This document shows positions 6,332-12,741 of a stretch of DNA of 12,741 bases, one piece after another. Position 1 is the stretch's first letter; the number at the start of each line of letters is the position of its first letter. Origin of the DNA: a bacterium (GTDB taxonomy: Bacteria > Vulcanimicrobiota > Xenobia > RGZZ01); NCBI GenBank assembly GCA_021782195.1, contig JAJXVI010000018.1:1-12741 (forward strand), given 5' to 3'. The notes under the pieces were generated by a model. That model did no database searches, was not told the DNA's origin, and saw only the letters and a program-made list of their open reading frames with translations. A program made the translations under genes and the position numbers.

Positions 6332-7765
6332 TCAGACAATCTTGAAGTAGTCGACCAGTGCGCAACGTCGCGGCCGCGTGAACGTGCGCGCAGACGTCGG
6401 GCCCTCGCCCGTGGAACCCGCAATCGTCATGGTGGTGAACCCCTCGCCGCCCATCCCGAGCGAAGCGTAGGTCGGACCGTTCTTGACGAATAGCGTGCAC
6501 TCCACGGCGGCGGCCATGGTCGAGAGATTCTCCAGGTTCCGCGAATACATTGCAGCCGTGTGGTTGTAACCGTGCTCGGCTCGAATCGCAGCGGCGATGG
6601 CTTCACTCACTCCGCGCACCCGCACCATCGGAAACACGGGCATGAGCTGCTCCGTGTGAACCAGGGGGTGATCGGCGTCCACTTCCGCGAGAAGCAGACG
6701 CGTCTCTGGAGCAACGTCGATTCCCGCGGCTCGCGCGATGATTGCGGCATTCCGCCCCACCATGTCCCGGTTGACGGTGGAACGCGTGTGGCCGGCGGCC
6801 GGAGGCCTGAGGATGACGGCCATGACTGCGTCAAGCTGACGCGGTGAAAGCTCGTGACAGGCGTTAGTCACCATCCGGGCCTTCAGGTCGTTGAAGACCG
6901 ACTCGACGATGAACGCTTCCTTTTCGCACGTGCACATGATGTTGTTGTCAAATGAAGCGCCGTTGACGATCTCGCGGGCGGCCAGGTCGAGGTCGGCCGT
7001 CTCGTCAACCACGACGGGCGGGTTTCCGGGGCCCGCGCAGATGGCGCGCTTGCCAGACTTCATCGCGGCCTTCACCACTGCCCCGCCACCGGTCACAACC
7101 AGGGTTCGGATGCCCGGGGCCAGCATCAACTGCTGGCTGGTTTCCAGCGAAGGTTCCCGCACCGAAGTCAGAAGGTTGGAAGGACCGCCGGCCTTCTCGA
7201 TGGCCTCGTTCAACAGGTCCATGGCGTGCAGGCAGACCCGCTTGGCGGAAGGGTGGGGATTGAAGACCACCGAGTTCCCGGCCGACACCATGCTGATGGC
7301 GTTGTTGATGATGGTCGCCCCCGGATTCGTGGAAGGCGTAATCGAACCGATCACACCGAAGGGGGCCAGTTCCACGAGCGTAAGACCGCGGTCTCCGGTG
7401 AACACCACCGACTCAAGGTCTTCCGGGCCAGGGGTCTTCGTGGCAACAAGCGTGTTCTTCTTGATCTTGTCGGCTGCGCGCCCGAGGCCGGTCTCGGCCG
7501 CAGCCATCTCGGCCAGCACCTGGCAGTTGTCGAGCGCAGTCTGACGCATGGCCGCGATGATGGCCTTGCGTTTCTCCAGGCTCAACTGCATGAGCTGCTT
7601 CTGGGCAACTTTCGCCGCCTCGACGCATCCGTCGATGTTCTCGAAAACGCCGCGTGCACGCACCGACGCCCGAGCCGGCACGACCGTTCCGGTGGCCGGA
7701 GCGTCGGCGTAGCGACGCACGACCTCCTCTACGATTCGGCGAATATCCGCGCGGTCGACGTTCAT
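6332..7765 (-). CDS. CoA-acylating aldehyde dehydrogenase, BMC core enzyme (PduP/EutE type)
   Basis: A 477-residue enzyme that oxidizes an aldehyde with NAD+ and CoA to acyl-CoA, the signature enzyme of metabolosomes. Residues 1-20 (MNVDRADIRRIVEEVVRRY) form an amphipathic helix, followed by an Ala/Pro linker to about 38, as in PduP and EutE encapsulation peptides. Catalytic-domain marks are GVIGSITPSTNPG, VVFNPHPSAKR, VVTGGGAVVKAAM, CAGPGNPPVVVD and FDNNIMC with the expected nucleophile Cys278. A second Cys follows at 280. GGAGGG six bases before the ATG at 7765 supports the start. It lies 21 nt after the BMC-P stop. The acyl group (acetyl, propionyl or lactyl) cannot be read from the sequence. 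No phosphotransacylase for the product is in this window. Confidence 0.95.
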   Translation of the reverse strand: MNVDRADIRRIVEEVVRRYADAPATGTVVPARASVRARGVFENIDGCVEAAKVAQKQLMQLSLEKRKAIIAAMRQTALDNCQVLAEMAAAETGLGRAADKIKKNTLVATKTPGPEDLESVVFTGDRGLTLVELAPFGVIGSITPSTNPGATIINNAISMVSAGNSVVFNPHPSAKRVCLHAMDLLNEAIEKAGGPSNLLTSVREPSLETSQQLMLAPGIRTLVVTGGGAVVKAAMKSGKRAICAGPGNPPVVVDETADLDLAAREIVNGASFDNNIMCTCEKEAFIVESVFNDLKARMVTNACHELSPRQLDAVMAVILRPPAAGHTRSTVNRDMVGRNAAIIARAAGIDVAPETRLLLAEVDADHPLVHTEQLMPVFPMVRVRGVSEAIAAAIRAEHGYNHTAAMYSRNLENLSTMAAAVECTLFVKNGPTYASLGMGGEGFTTMTIAGSTGEGPTSARTFTRPRRCALVDYFKIV

Positions 7766-7786
7766 GTGGAACCCTCCAGTGTTGCC

Positions 7787-8089
7787 CTACTTCTCATCCT
7801 GCTTGCGATAGACAAGGCTACCCAGCAGTTCGATGTTGTCGACGATGCCCATGATCGACGCGTCGGTCGGCGTGTTCACGGTGCGCGATGTCTGACGGGC
7901 GGAACTGCCGCTGCAGACCATCACCAGTTCACCGATGCCGGACCCGACGGTGTCGACCGCAACCAGGGGCTTTCCTTCACTCGCCTGATCTGCAATGGAC
8001 ACAGGTTGCACAACCATGAGCCGGGTGCCCTCCATGCGGTGGTCCTTCTGCGTACAGACCACCGTGCCGACGACTCTTCCGACAATCAT
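7787..8089 (-). CDS. BMC-P pentameric shell vertex protein (EutN/CcmL family)
   Basis: A 100-residue EutN/CcmL protein: MIVGRVVGTVVCTQK, the strand RLMVVQPVS, LVAVDTVGSGIGELVMVCSG with the Gly-x-Gly turn, and a C-terminal ASIMGIVDNIEL. It is the most canonical of the three vertex proteins in the window. GGAGGAAG lies close upstream of the ATG at 8089. It sits between the flavoprotein-like gene (40-nt gap) and the acylating aldehyde dehydrogenase (21-nt gap), so it belongs to the first BMC block. It is closer to the copy at 503-796 (both begin MIVGRV and share VQPV) than to the one at 793-1065, judged by eye. Confidence 0.95.
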   Translation of the reverse strand: MIVGRVVGTVVCTQKDHRMEGTRLMVVQPVSIADQASEGKPLVAVDTVGSGIGELVMVCSGSSARQTSRTVNTPTDASIMGIVDNIELLGSLVYRKQDEK

Positions 8090-8129
8090 GCACTTCCTCC
8101 AGGAACGCGACAGCGCGGCCGGCCCGACG

Positions 8130-8900
8130 TCATCCCGGGCTTCCCCCTTGCGTCACGATTTCCACACCGGTGGATTGGGCCACCTCACGCGCAAGAGGCG
8201 TCACAATGGTACCGACCGCAACCTCGATGCTACGCGCGCCACTGCGAAGCAACGTCACAACGTCGTCCCGGGTCAAGACCTCCCGCCCGCGAGAAACCCG
8301 TCCCGGCTCCGTGCCCGGAGAACGTGATGCCACCAGTTCCTCGGGGATCAACTGCCCCTCCAGGAGGCGTGCCCCCATTGACGTGACCTTCTCGACGTAG
8401 GCTCTTACCGTTTCCATGAGTGCCCTGGGGAAACGCGCCGCGTGCACGCTCAGAAAACTGATCTCATCACTTCCGAGCAACACCGGGCGCCCCTCGAGCA
8501 GGGCCGCCTGTACGGCCGCCGACGCACGTGTCGGGGTCAGGAGGAGACTGATTGCGGCAAGTTCATTCAACGAGAGGTTGGGGACCACGAGAACGCGACA
8601 GTGCTCCACCAGGGTTGACCAGGGCGGAGGCGTTTCCAGCACGGTGACACCGCGATCCATCTCCACGATGCGCTGTAGCTCCGCAGCAGCCGAGGTCGCA
8701 GACGGAACCAGCGCGACCCTCTCGCCACCGGCGGTTGCCGCGCGGGCCTGGGAACCCAGGTGGTCGAGTCCACGTCGGCCTTCTCCCAGCACAACAAGCA
8801 CGGGAGCAACGCCCGGCGCGGACAAAGCCGATAGCCCGTTCGCGCCAAGTTGCTCACAGACCATCTCGGTAATCTCATCCACGAGTGCCTGCAGGTTCAT
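8130..8900 (-). CDS. BMC-associated flavoprotein-like protein with EutQ/EutT-like C-terminal module
   Basis: A 256-residue protein. Residues 1-19 (MNLQALVDEITEMVCEQLG) resemble an encapsulation peptide, followed by a Ser/Ala/Pro linker. From about 33 to 185 it has an alternating alpha/beta pattern. CRVLVVPNLSLNELAAISLL, then a helix and EGRPVLLG, recalls the flavoprotein (PF02441-like) core, where the usual form is P-x-S-x-N-T-x-A-K. Residues 206-250 (GREVLTRDDVVTLL, then GTIVTPLAREVAQSTGVEIV) look like the N-terminal segment of EutQ and EutT, with the shared TP-x-AR-E motif. Start at 8900 follows GGAG at about 10 nt. It sits between BMC-H and BMC-P. Cargo status and FMN binding are inferences. 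Its role might be redox or cofactor recycling. Confidence 0.75.
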   Translation of the reverse strand: MNLQALVDEITEMVCEQLGANGLSALSAPGVAPVLVVLGEGRRGLDHLGSQARAATAGGERVALVPSATSAAAELQRIVEMDRGVTVLETPPPWSTLVEHCRVLVVPNLSLNELAAISLLLTPTRASAAVQAALLEGRPVLLGSDEISFLSVHAARFPRALMETVRAYVEKVTSMGARLLEGQLIPEELVASRSPGTEPGRVSRGREVLTRDDVVTLLRSGARSIEVAVGTIVTPLAREVAQSTGVEIVTQGGSPG

Positions 8901-8985
8901 CGCCTACCGCTCCGTGAACAGCCCACCGTGATGGAACCCAGCGACCGCACGTGAAACTTCCTGACGCGCCTCGGACGCACGGTCC

Positions 8986-9294
8986 CTACTTCGCGCCGGA
9001 CGCCTTCTCGCGAGGCGGCGCAATCGGAAGCACGTCGTCCAGGTCGCGATGAGGACGTGGAATGACGTGCACCGACACGAGTTCTCCGACCTTGCGCGCT
9101 GCGGCAGCACCGGCGTCGGTCGCGGCTCGCACCGCAGCCACGTCGCCCCGTACCAACGCCGTCACCATGCCGGCTCCGATCTTTTCATACCCGATAAGCT
9201 TCACGTTGGCTGCTTTTACCATCGCGTCGGAAGCCTCAATCATTGCGACCAGACCCCGGGTTTCAATCATCCCGAGGGCTTCGTAGTTGATCAT
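8986..9294 (-). CDS. BMC-H hexameric shell protein (major-type, PduA/EutM like)
   Basis: A 102-residue single BMC domain: [24 protein letters not shown] with the edge lysine K27, [16 protein letters not shown] with the pore loop KIGAG (pore residue Ala41), and [15 protein letters not shown]. It closely follows the canonical PduA/EutM/CcmK pattern and is probably the main facet protein. The start at 9294 is set by the family N-terminus and by GAGGTG about 5 nt upstream; the frame extends to 9360 but the extra 22 residues do not match the family. It is the first gene after the promoter candidate at 9392-9421. The flavoprotein-like gene follows after 85 nt. The C-terminal tail ([10 protein letters not shown]) is basic, unlike the acidic tail of the other BMC-H. 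Confidence 0.97.
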   Translation of the reverse strand: MINYEALGMIETRGLVAMIEASDAMVKAANVKLIGYEKIGAGMVTALVRGDVAAVRAATDAGAAAARKVGELVSVHVIPRPHRDLDDVLPIAPPREKASGAK

Positions 9295-9391
9295 GCAGCA
9301 CCTCACACAGATCTGCCCGCTGCACGGCTCGCGTGCAGGGCTCTCGCACCCGAACGTCACTTGCGGCGAGCGGGTTGAACGAGGCGGGTTG

Positions 9392-9421
9392 ATTCTACGA
9401 GTGAATTCGAACTCCTGTCAT
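9392..9421 (-). promoter_or_regulatory. Sigma70-like promoter candidate for the first BMC block
   Basis: On the minus strand, ATGACA (9421-9416) and TAGAAT (9397-9392) are each one base off the consensus -35 and -10 and are 18 bases apart. Transcription would start near 9385, leaving a leader of about 90 nt before BMC-H. The short AT-richer stretch stands out in this GC-rich window and lies just downstream of the hairpin that ends the previous gene. No operator palindrome was found beside it. Confidence 0.5.
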
Positions 9422-9474
9422 GGGAAAGCGAGTTTACCGGATGGCCTCCATCGGACACCCGCCGCCACCCGAGA

Positions 9475-9511
9475 GGCCCGGGCACCGAAACTCCGGTGAG
9501 GCGCCCGGGCC
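9475..9511 (-). terminator. Hairpin after the CoA-independent aldehyde dehydrogenase
   Basis: A perfect 9-bp repeat (GGCCCGGGC at 9475-9483, complement at 9503-9511) encloses a smaller ACCG/CGGT stem. It starts 54 nt after the aldehyde dehydrogenase stop on the minus strand. No U run follows, so termination strength is uncertain. Together with the promoter at 9392-9421 it suggests that the BMC block is a separate transcription unit. Confidence 0.5.
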
Positions 9512-9565
9512 GCCACGGCACGCTGCTTCGTCCTTTGCGGTCACGAGGGCGCACCGGAGGGCGCG

Positions 9566-11011
9566 CTACAGCCCGGCCGGGTTGTAGAGCATGAGCTTCT
9601 CTTCGGTCATCTCTCCGATGGCCCAGCGCACGCCCTCTCTTCCAAGCCCGCTCCCTTTCACGCCCCCGTACGGCATCGGGTCCACGCGGTGCGCCGAGAC
9701 GTCGTTCACCACGAGCCCTCCCACGGAAAGCTGCTCATAGGCGCGAAACACAAGCCCCAGGTCATGCGTGAACAGACCGGCCTGCAACCCGTACTCCGAA
9801 TCGTCGAGTTGACGGAGGGCCACATCCACGTCGTGGTACGGAATGATGGTGACCAGGGGCGCAAATACCTCCTGGCAGTTCACCTTCATCACAGGGGTCG
9901 TATCGGTGAGGACGGTGGGTTGAAGACAGCTCCCGTGTCGTTCCCCCCCGGTAAGCAGACGGGCCCCGCCGCTCAGCGCTTCACGGATCCATTCCAGCGC
10001 CCGACTCGCCGACGCCTCGTTGATGAGCGGACCGACATCGGTGGTCTCGTCGGCCGGGTCACCGACCTTGAGGGCCCGCACGTGCTCGAGAAACTCGCTC
10101 TCAAAGGCCTCCCGGATTCGCTCGTGGACGTAGATACGCTGCACCGAGATACACGACTGGCCCGCCGATGTAAAACCTCCCACGGCACAACGTCGGGCTG
10201 CGTACGACAGGTTGGCGTCGTGGTGAACGATGACGCCGGCATTTCCGCCGAGTTCAAGCGTCACGCGTTTGCGACCGGCCATCGACTTCAAGCGCCAGCC
10301 CACGGGAGGGCTGCCGGTAAACGTCAACATGCGCAGACGCGGGTCACCGACCAGGTGCTCCCCGATGAGGGGGGTACAGGGAAGCACCGACAGGGCGTGC
10401 TCGGGCAGACCGCACCCGTAGAGCAGCGAGGCAAGGCGCAGTGCCGTCAGGGGTGTACTTGACGAGGGTTTGAGCACCACCGTGTTGCCCGCCGCGATGG
10501 CTGGCGCCAGCTTGTGCGCCACGAGGTTGAGGGGAAAATTGAAGGGGGTGATCGCGGCGATCGGGCCCAGCGGAAACCGGCGGACGAGCGCCCACTGCCC
10601 CCGCGTGGCCTCGAGGACGTCGAGCGGCATCCACTCGCCTCCGATGCGCGTGGCCTCCTCTGCCGCCGTCTGGAACACGAGCACCGCCCGCCCCACTTCG
10701 CCTCGGGCGTCGCGCAGCGGTTTACCGGCTTCCTCGCTGATGGTGCGGGCAAAGAGTTCCCGTTCCTCCCACAGCCGCTCGGAAGCCGTGCTCAAGATGG
10801 CGGCGCGCTCCCCCCCCGAAAGACGGGCCATGGCGGGAGCGTGACGCTCGGCAAGCGCAACGGCCTCGTCAACGTGGGCCTCCGTTGCACGCCAGGTGCT
10901 ACCGACCCGGCGACTGTCATACGGGCAGCGCACCTCAAGCGGCTGCTGACTCCTGCGGCGTTCGCTTCCAACAAAGAAATCGATGCCATCGGGACAGGCT
11001 GATTCGGTCAT
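9566..11011 (-). CDS. NAD(P)-dependent aldehyde dehydrogenase (CoA-independent, lactaldehyde/phosphonoacetaldehyde-DH-like)
   Basis: A 481-residue member of the classical aldehyde dehydrogenase superfamily that oxidizes an aldehyde to the free acid. It shows TPFNFPLNLVAHKLAPAIAAGN with oxyanion Asn158, VVLKPSSSTPL, FTGSPPVG, LELGGNAGV with Glu253 and SAGQSCISVQR with nucleophile Cys287, so all catalytic residues are present. The GQSCISVQR and PYGGVKGSGLGREG segments recall lactaldehyde and phosphonoacetaldehyde dehydrogenases, but substrate cannot be assigned. GGGAG before the ATG at 11011 supports the start. It has no encapsulation-like N-terminus and is separated from the BMC genes by a hairpin and promoter. 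It follows Era by 42 nt and may share its transcript. A role in clearing aldehyde that leaks from the shell is possible but only inferred. Confidence 0.88.
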   Translation of the reverse strand: MTESACPDGIDFFVGSERRRSQQPLEVRCPYDSRRVGSTWRATEAHVDEAVALAERHAPAMARLSGGERAAILSTASERLWEERELFARTISEEAGKPLRDARGEVGRAVLVFQTAAEEATRIGGEWMPLDVLEATRGQWALVRRFPLGPIAAITPFNFPLNLVAHKLAPAIAAGNTVVLKPSSSTPLTALRLASLLYGCGLPEHALSVLPCTPLIGEHLVGDPRLRMLTFTGSPPVGWRLKSMAGRKRVTLELGGNAGVIVHHDANLSYAARRCAVGGFTSAGQSCISVQRIYVHERIREAFESEFLEHVRALKVGDPADETTDVGPLINEASASRALEWIREALSGGARLLTGGERHGSCLQPTVLTDTTPVMKVNCQEVFAPLVTIIPYHDVDVALRQLDDSEYGLQAGLFTHDLGLVFRAYEQLSVGGLVVNDVSAHRVDPMPYGGVKGSGLGREGVRWAIGEMTEEKLMLYNPAGL

Positions 11012-11053
11012 GCTCCACTCCCTTTTCCGAACGGGTCAGAGGCGTCAGAAGGG

Positions 11054-12229
11054 TCAGACGTTGAACCCCCAGGCCCGTAGCACGTCCTTGCGCTCTCGCC
11101 AGTCCTCCTTCACCTTCACCCACAGGTCGAGGTACACGCGCGTACCCAGCATCTGCGCGATGTCGGTGCGCGCCATCTGGCCGATGCGCTTCAAGCGCAT
11201 GCCACCCTTGCCGACCACGATTGCCTTCTGGGAATCCTTCTCGACGTAGATCGTCGCCCGCACGTAGCGCGTTCCAGGGGAGCGCCCTTCGCGAAGCTCC
11301 TCGACCTCGACGGCGATGGCGTGAGGAACCTCCTGACGGGTCTCGAGCAGTGCCTTCTCACGGATCATCTCGGTGATGCGCACGCGCTCGTCCTGATCGG
11401 TGACCATGTCCTCGGGAAAGAGCTGCGGCCCGGGGGGGAGTGCACTCGCCAGTGCGCGCTCCAGCGGCGCCAGTCCGCGCCCGCTCGCGGCGCTGACCTC
11501 GAACACCTCGCAGAACACGCCCAGGCGTCGGTAGGCCTCGATGTTTGACGCCAGGACCTCGGGGTCGTCCACCAGGTCGGTTTTGTTGACCACGAGGAGT
11601 ACCGGGACGCGAGGCTCCAGCACCCGCGCCGGCCCCTCCGACGGGGCGCAAGGCGGGGACGCTTCCGCGGGTTCGTCCGCTTCCGCCCCCATGTCCGCGA
11701 ACTCGTCGCCGGGCGGGGACGCTTCCGCGCGTGCGTCCGCTTCCGCCCCCATGTCCGCGAACTCGTCGCCGGGCGGGGACGCTTCCGCGCGTGCGTCCTT
11801 GGAAGAACGGGAGGGGACGGCGCTTGCGTTCGCCGCGGATCGTCCGCCCATCAGGAGCGTTGCCGCGTCCACGTCGTCCTTCTGGGGCAACCGCGAGCCG
11901 TCCACGACAAACAGGACGCGGTCGGCGCCTTCACTTTCTTCACGAACCACCCCGAGCATGGCCCGGTTCAACAGGGTCTTCCCGCGGTGATAGCCAGGGG
12001 TGTCGACAAAAGCAATCTGGTAATCGGGGGTCGTGCGCACGCCAAAGAGCCTGCCCCGCGTCGTCTGAGGACGAGGAGAGGTGATCGCGACGCGCGCGCG
12101 CACGATGGCGTTCACAAGCGTCGACTTTCCCACGTTCGGACGACCGACAACCGCAACGACGCCGCTGCGGAACTCGTCGTCCTCATCCACAGATTCCTGG
12201 TGTTCCACACTCACGTCCTCGTGTTTCAA
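11054..12229 (-). CDS. era: GTPase Era with a repeat-rich insertion in the G domain
   Basis: Era binds the 3' end of 16S rRNA and helps mature the 30S ribosomal subunit. This 391-residue protein has G1 GRPNVGKST (29-37), PQTTRGR, G3 DTPG (76-79), G4 NKTD (215-218), G5 SAA (246-248) and a C-terminal KH domain with VVGKGGMRLKRIG (338-350). Usual length is about 300. The excess is an acidic N-terminus of about 22 residues and an insertion of roughly 70 residues (about 130-205) between the G3 and G4 motifs, made of a 20-residue tandem repeat. The start is a TTG at 12229 preceded by GGGGAG 8 nt upstream and overlapping the previous stop by 2 nt. A GTG at codon 6 is a less likely start. The core is intact, so function is expected. 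Confidence 0.95.
   Translation of the reverse strand: MKHEDVSVEHQESVDEDDEFRSGVVAVVGRPNVGKSTLVNAIVRARVAITSPRPQTTRGRLFGVRTTPDYQIAFVDTPGYHRGKTLLNRAMLGVVREESEGADRVLFVVDGSRLPQKDDVDAATLLMGGRSAANASAVPSRSSKDARAEASPPGDEFADMGAEADARAEASPPGDEFADMGAEADEPAEASPPCAPSEGPARVLEPRVPVLLVVNKTDLVDDPEVLASNIEAYRRLGVFCEVFEVSAASGRGLAPLERALASALPPGPQLFPEDMVTDQDERVRITEMIREKALLETRQEVPHAIAVEVEELREGRSPGTRYVRATIYVEKDSQKAIVVGKGGMRLKRIGQMARTDIAQMLGTRVYLDLWVKVKEDWRERKDVLRAWGFNV
11652..11798. repeat. 60-bp tandem repeat inside era, 2.45 copies
   Basis: Copies at 11652-11711 and 11712-11771 and a 27-base partial at 11772-11798 repeat with an exact 60-bp period. The first copy differs from the others at a few bases near 11670. On the coding strand the unit encodes ARAEASPPGDEFADMGAEAD. 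The period is a multiple of three, so copy-number change keeps the Era frame. Confidence 0.95.
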
Positions 12230-12741
12230 CAGAGTAGCTCCCCTTCGGTCGCGCGGGGTCCGTCCCCGAGATGCCCGTAGAGATCACGGGAAAACTGTGC
12301 AATTGCGCGGTCCCCGGCCAGTTCGTCGGTGAGGTCCCAGGTCAGGCAGGCGAGAACATACGGACGGTTCGAACGAACAAGGGCGACATCATGGCGGTGA
12401 GCGGATATCTCCCCGGTCTTGTTCGCAACCGGCACGTTGGGGGGCAGCAGCAGCGGAATCTTCTCACGGTACTGCTGGCGCAGGAGAATTCCGAGCGCCT
12501 GGGCGCGAACCGCCTCACTGCTCAACTCTCCGCGCTCAAGGCGCGCGAGGGCCCGCGCCATGTCGCCCGCGGTGGTGAAATTCTTTGCGTGCAGCGCATT
12601 CGGATCGATCATGAACTTGCGGCCCAGCACCGTCGCCCCCATGCCCATGGCTGCAATGCGCTCGTTGATACGCTCCATGCCCAGGCGGTCAATCAGCATG
12701 TTGGAGGCCGTGTTGTCACTCACCACGATCATCCACCAAGC
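12226..12741 (-). CDS. Serine hydrolase, class A beta-lactamase fold, partial (5' end beyond right edge)
   Basis: The last 171 residues of a protein whose start lies outside the window; the frame is open through 12741 (A-W-W before the first Met). SDNTASNMLIDRLG is the SxN motif of class A beta-lactamase-like enzymes, and VANKTGEISAHRHDVALV holds the KTG motif. The SxxK serine would be upstream. Between them, GRKFMIDPNALHAKNFTTAGDMARAL replaces the omega loop and lacks the general-base Glu (E166) of true class A beta-lactamases. This fits the Beta-lactamase2 (PF13354-like) group of cell-wall or uncharacterized hydrolases better than a resistance enzyme. Its stop TGA overlaps the TTG start of era by 2 nt, so the two are co-transcribed and probably coupled. 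Confidence 0.85.
   Translation of the reverse strand, partial: AWWMIVVSDNTASNMLIDRLGMERINERIAAMGMGATVLGRKFMIDPNALHAKNFTTAGDMARALARLERGELSSEAVRAQALGILLRQQYREKIPLLLPPNVPVANKTGEISAHRHDVALVRSNRPYVLACLTWDLTDELAGDRAIAQFSRDLYGHLGDGPRATEGELLC

Noticed and set aside
7226..8386. A 386-residue plus-strand open frame opposite AldDh, BMC-P and the flavoprotein-like gene
   Set aside because: It spans three well-supported minus-strand genes; its His/Arg-rich sequence fits no family.
9566..11011. Aldehyde dehydrogenase as the BMC core enzyme
   Set aside because: It belongs to the CoA-independent class, lacks an encapsulation-like N-terminus and is separated from the BMC genes by a hairpin and promoter. The enzyme at 6332-7765 fills the core role.
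11652..11798. CRISPR array
   Set aside because: The 60-bp units are directly adjacent without spacers and are in frame inside era.
12226..12741. Antibiotic-resistance class A beta-lactamase
   Set aside because: SDN and KTG motifs are present, but the omega-loop Glu is not; this fits the wider serine hydrolase group.

Overview
This is a high-GC window with long shadow ORFs on both strands. It carries most of a bacterial microcompartment (BMC) locus of the metabolosome type. All genes are on the minus strand except one CapA-like lipoprotein gene. The lineage cannot be fixed from the sequence. Lipoprotein and secreted envelope proteins, a GT-C glycosyltransferase and a periplasmic-adaptor-like coiled coil fit a diderm bacterium, which is an inference.

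Layout, read 5'->3' on the minus strand (right to left). (1) 12741-9566: the C-terminal part of a serine hydrolase/beta-lactamase-fold protein, a 2-nt overlap into the GTPase Era (which carries an unusual repeat-rich insertion), then a CoA-independent aldehyde dehydrogenase. A hairpin at 9475-9511 closes this unit. (2) 9421-6332: a sigma70-like promoter candidate, then BMC-H shell protein, flavoprotein-like protein, BMC-P vertex protein and a CoA-acylating aldehyde dehydrogenase (PduP/EutE type). (3) 6307-1982: three envelope-type genes that do not look like BMC genes: a GT39-like membrane glycosyltransferase, a plus-strand CapA-like lipoprotein, and a degenerate M23 peptidase with a coiled-coil tail. 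(4) 1834-1: a tight second BMC block of BMC-H, RpiB, BMC-P and BMC-P with 1-4 nt junctions, then a gene cut by the left edge that resembles the flavoprotein-like protein of block 2.

Functionally, the shell set visible here is two hexamer-forming (BMC-H) and three pentamer-forming (BMC-P) proteins. The acylating aldehyde dehydrogenase would turn an aldehyde into acyl-CoA inside the shell. RpiB in the shell operon points to the sugar-phosphate-utilizing (SPU) class of BMC, where a pentose or deoxypentose phosphate is thought to feed an aldolase that releases the aldehyde. The aldolase, phosphotransacylase, alcohol dehydrogenase and BMC-T proteins expected for a full metabolosome are not in this window and may lie beyond the left edge. 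Three putative cargo proteins (AldDh and both flavoprotein-like proteins) begin with a short amphipathic helix and linker that look like encapsulation peptides.

The points most worth following are: Asp in place of the catalytic Cys in RpiB; an Asp at the pore position of one BMC-H; a Cys/His-rich linker in the left-edge protein; an EutQ/EutT-like module at the C-terminus of the flavoprotein; the split of the BMC locus by envelope genes; and the tandem-repeat insertion inside Era.
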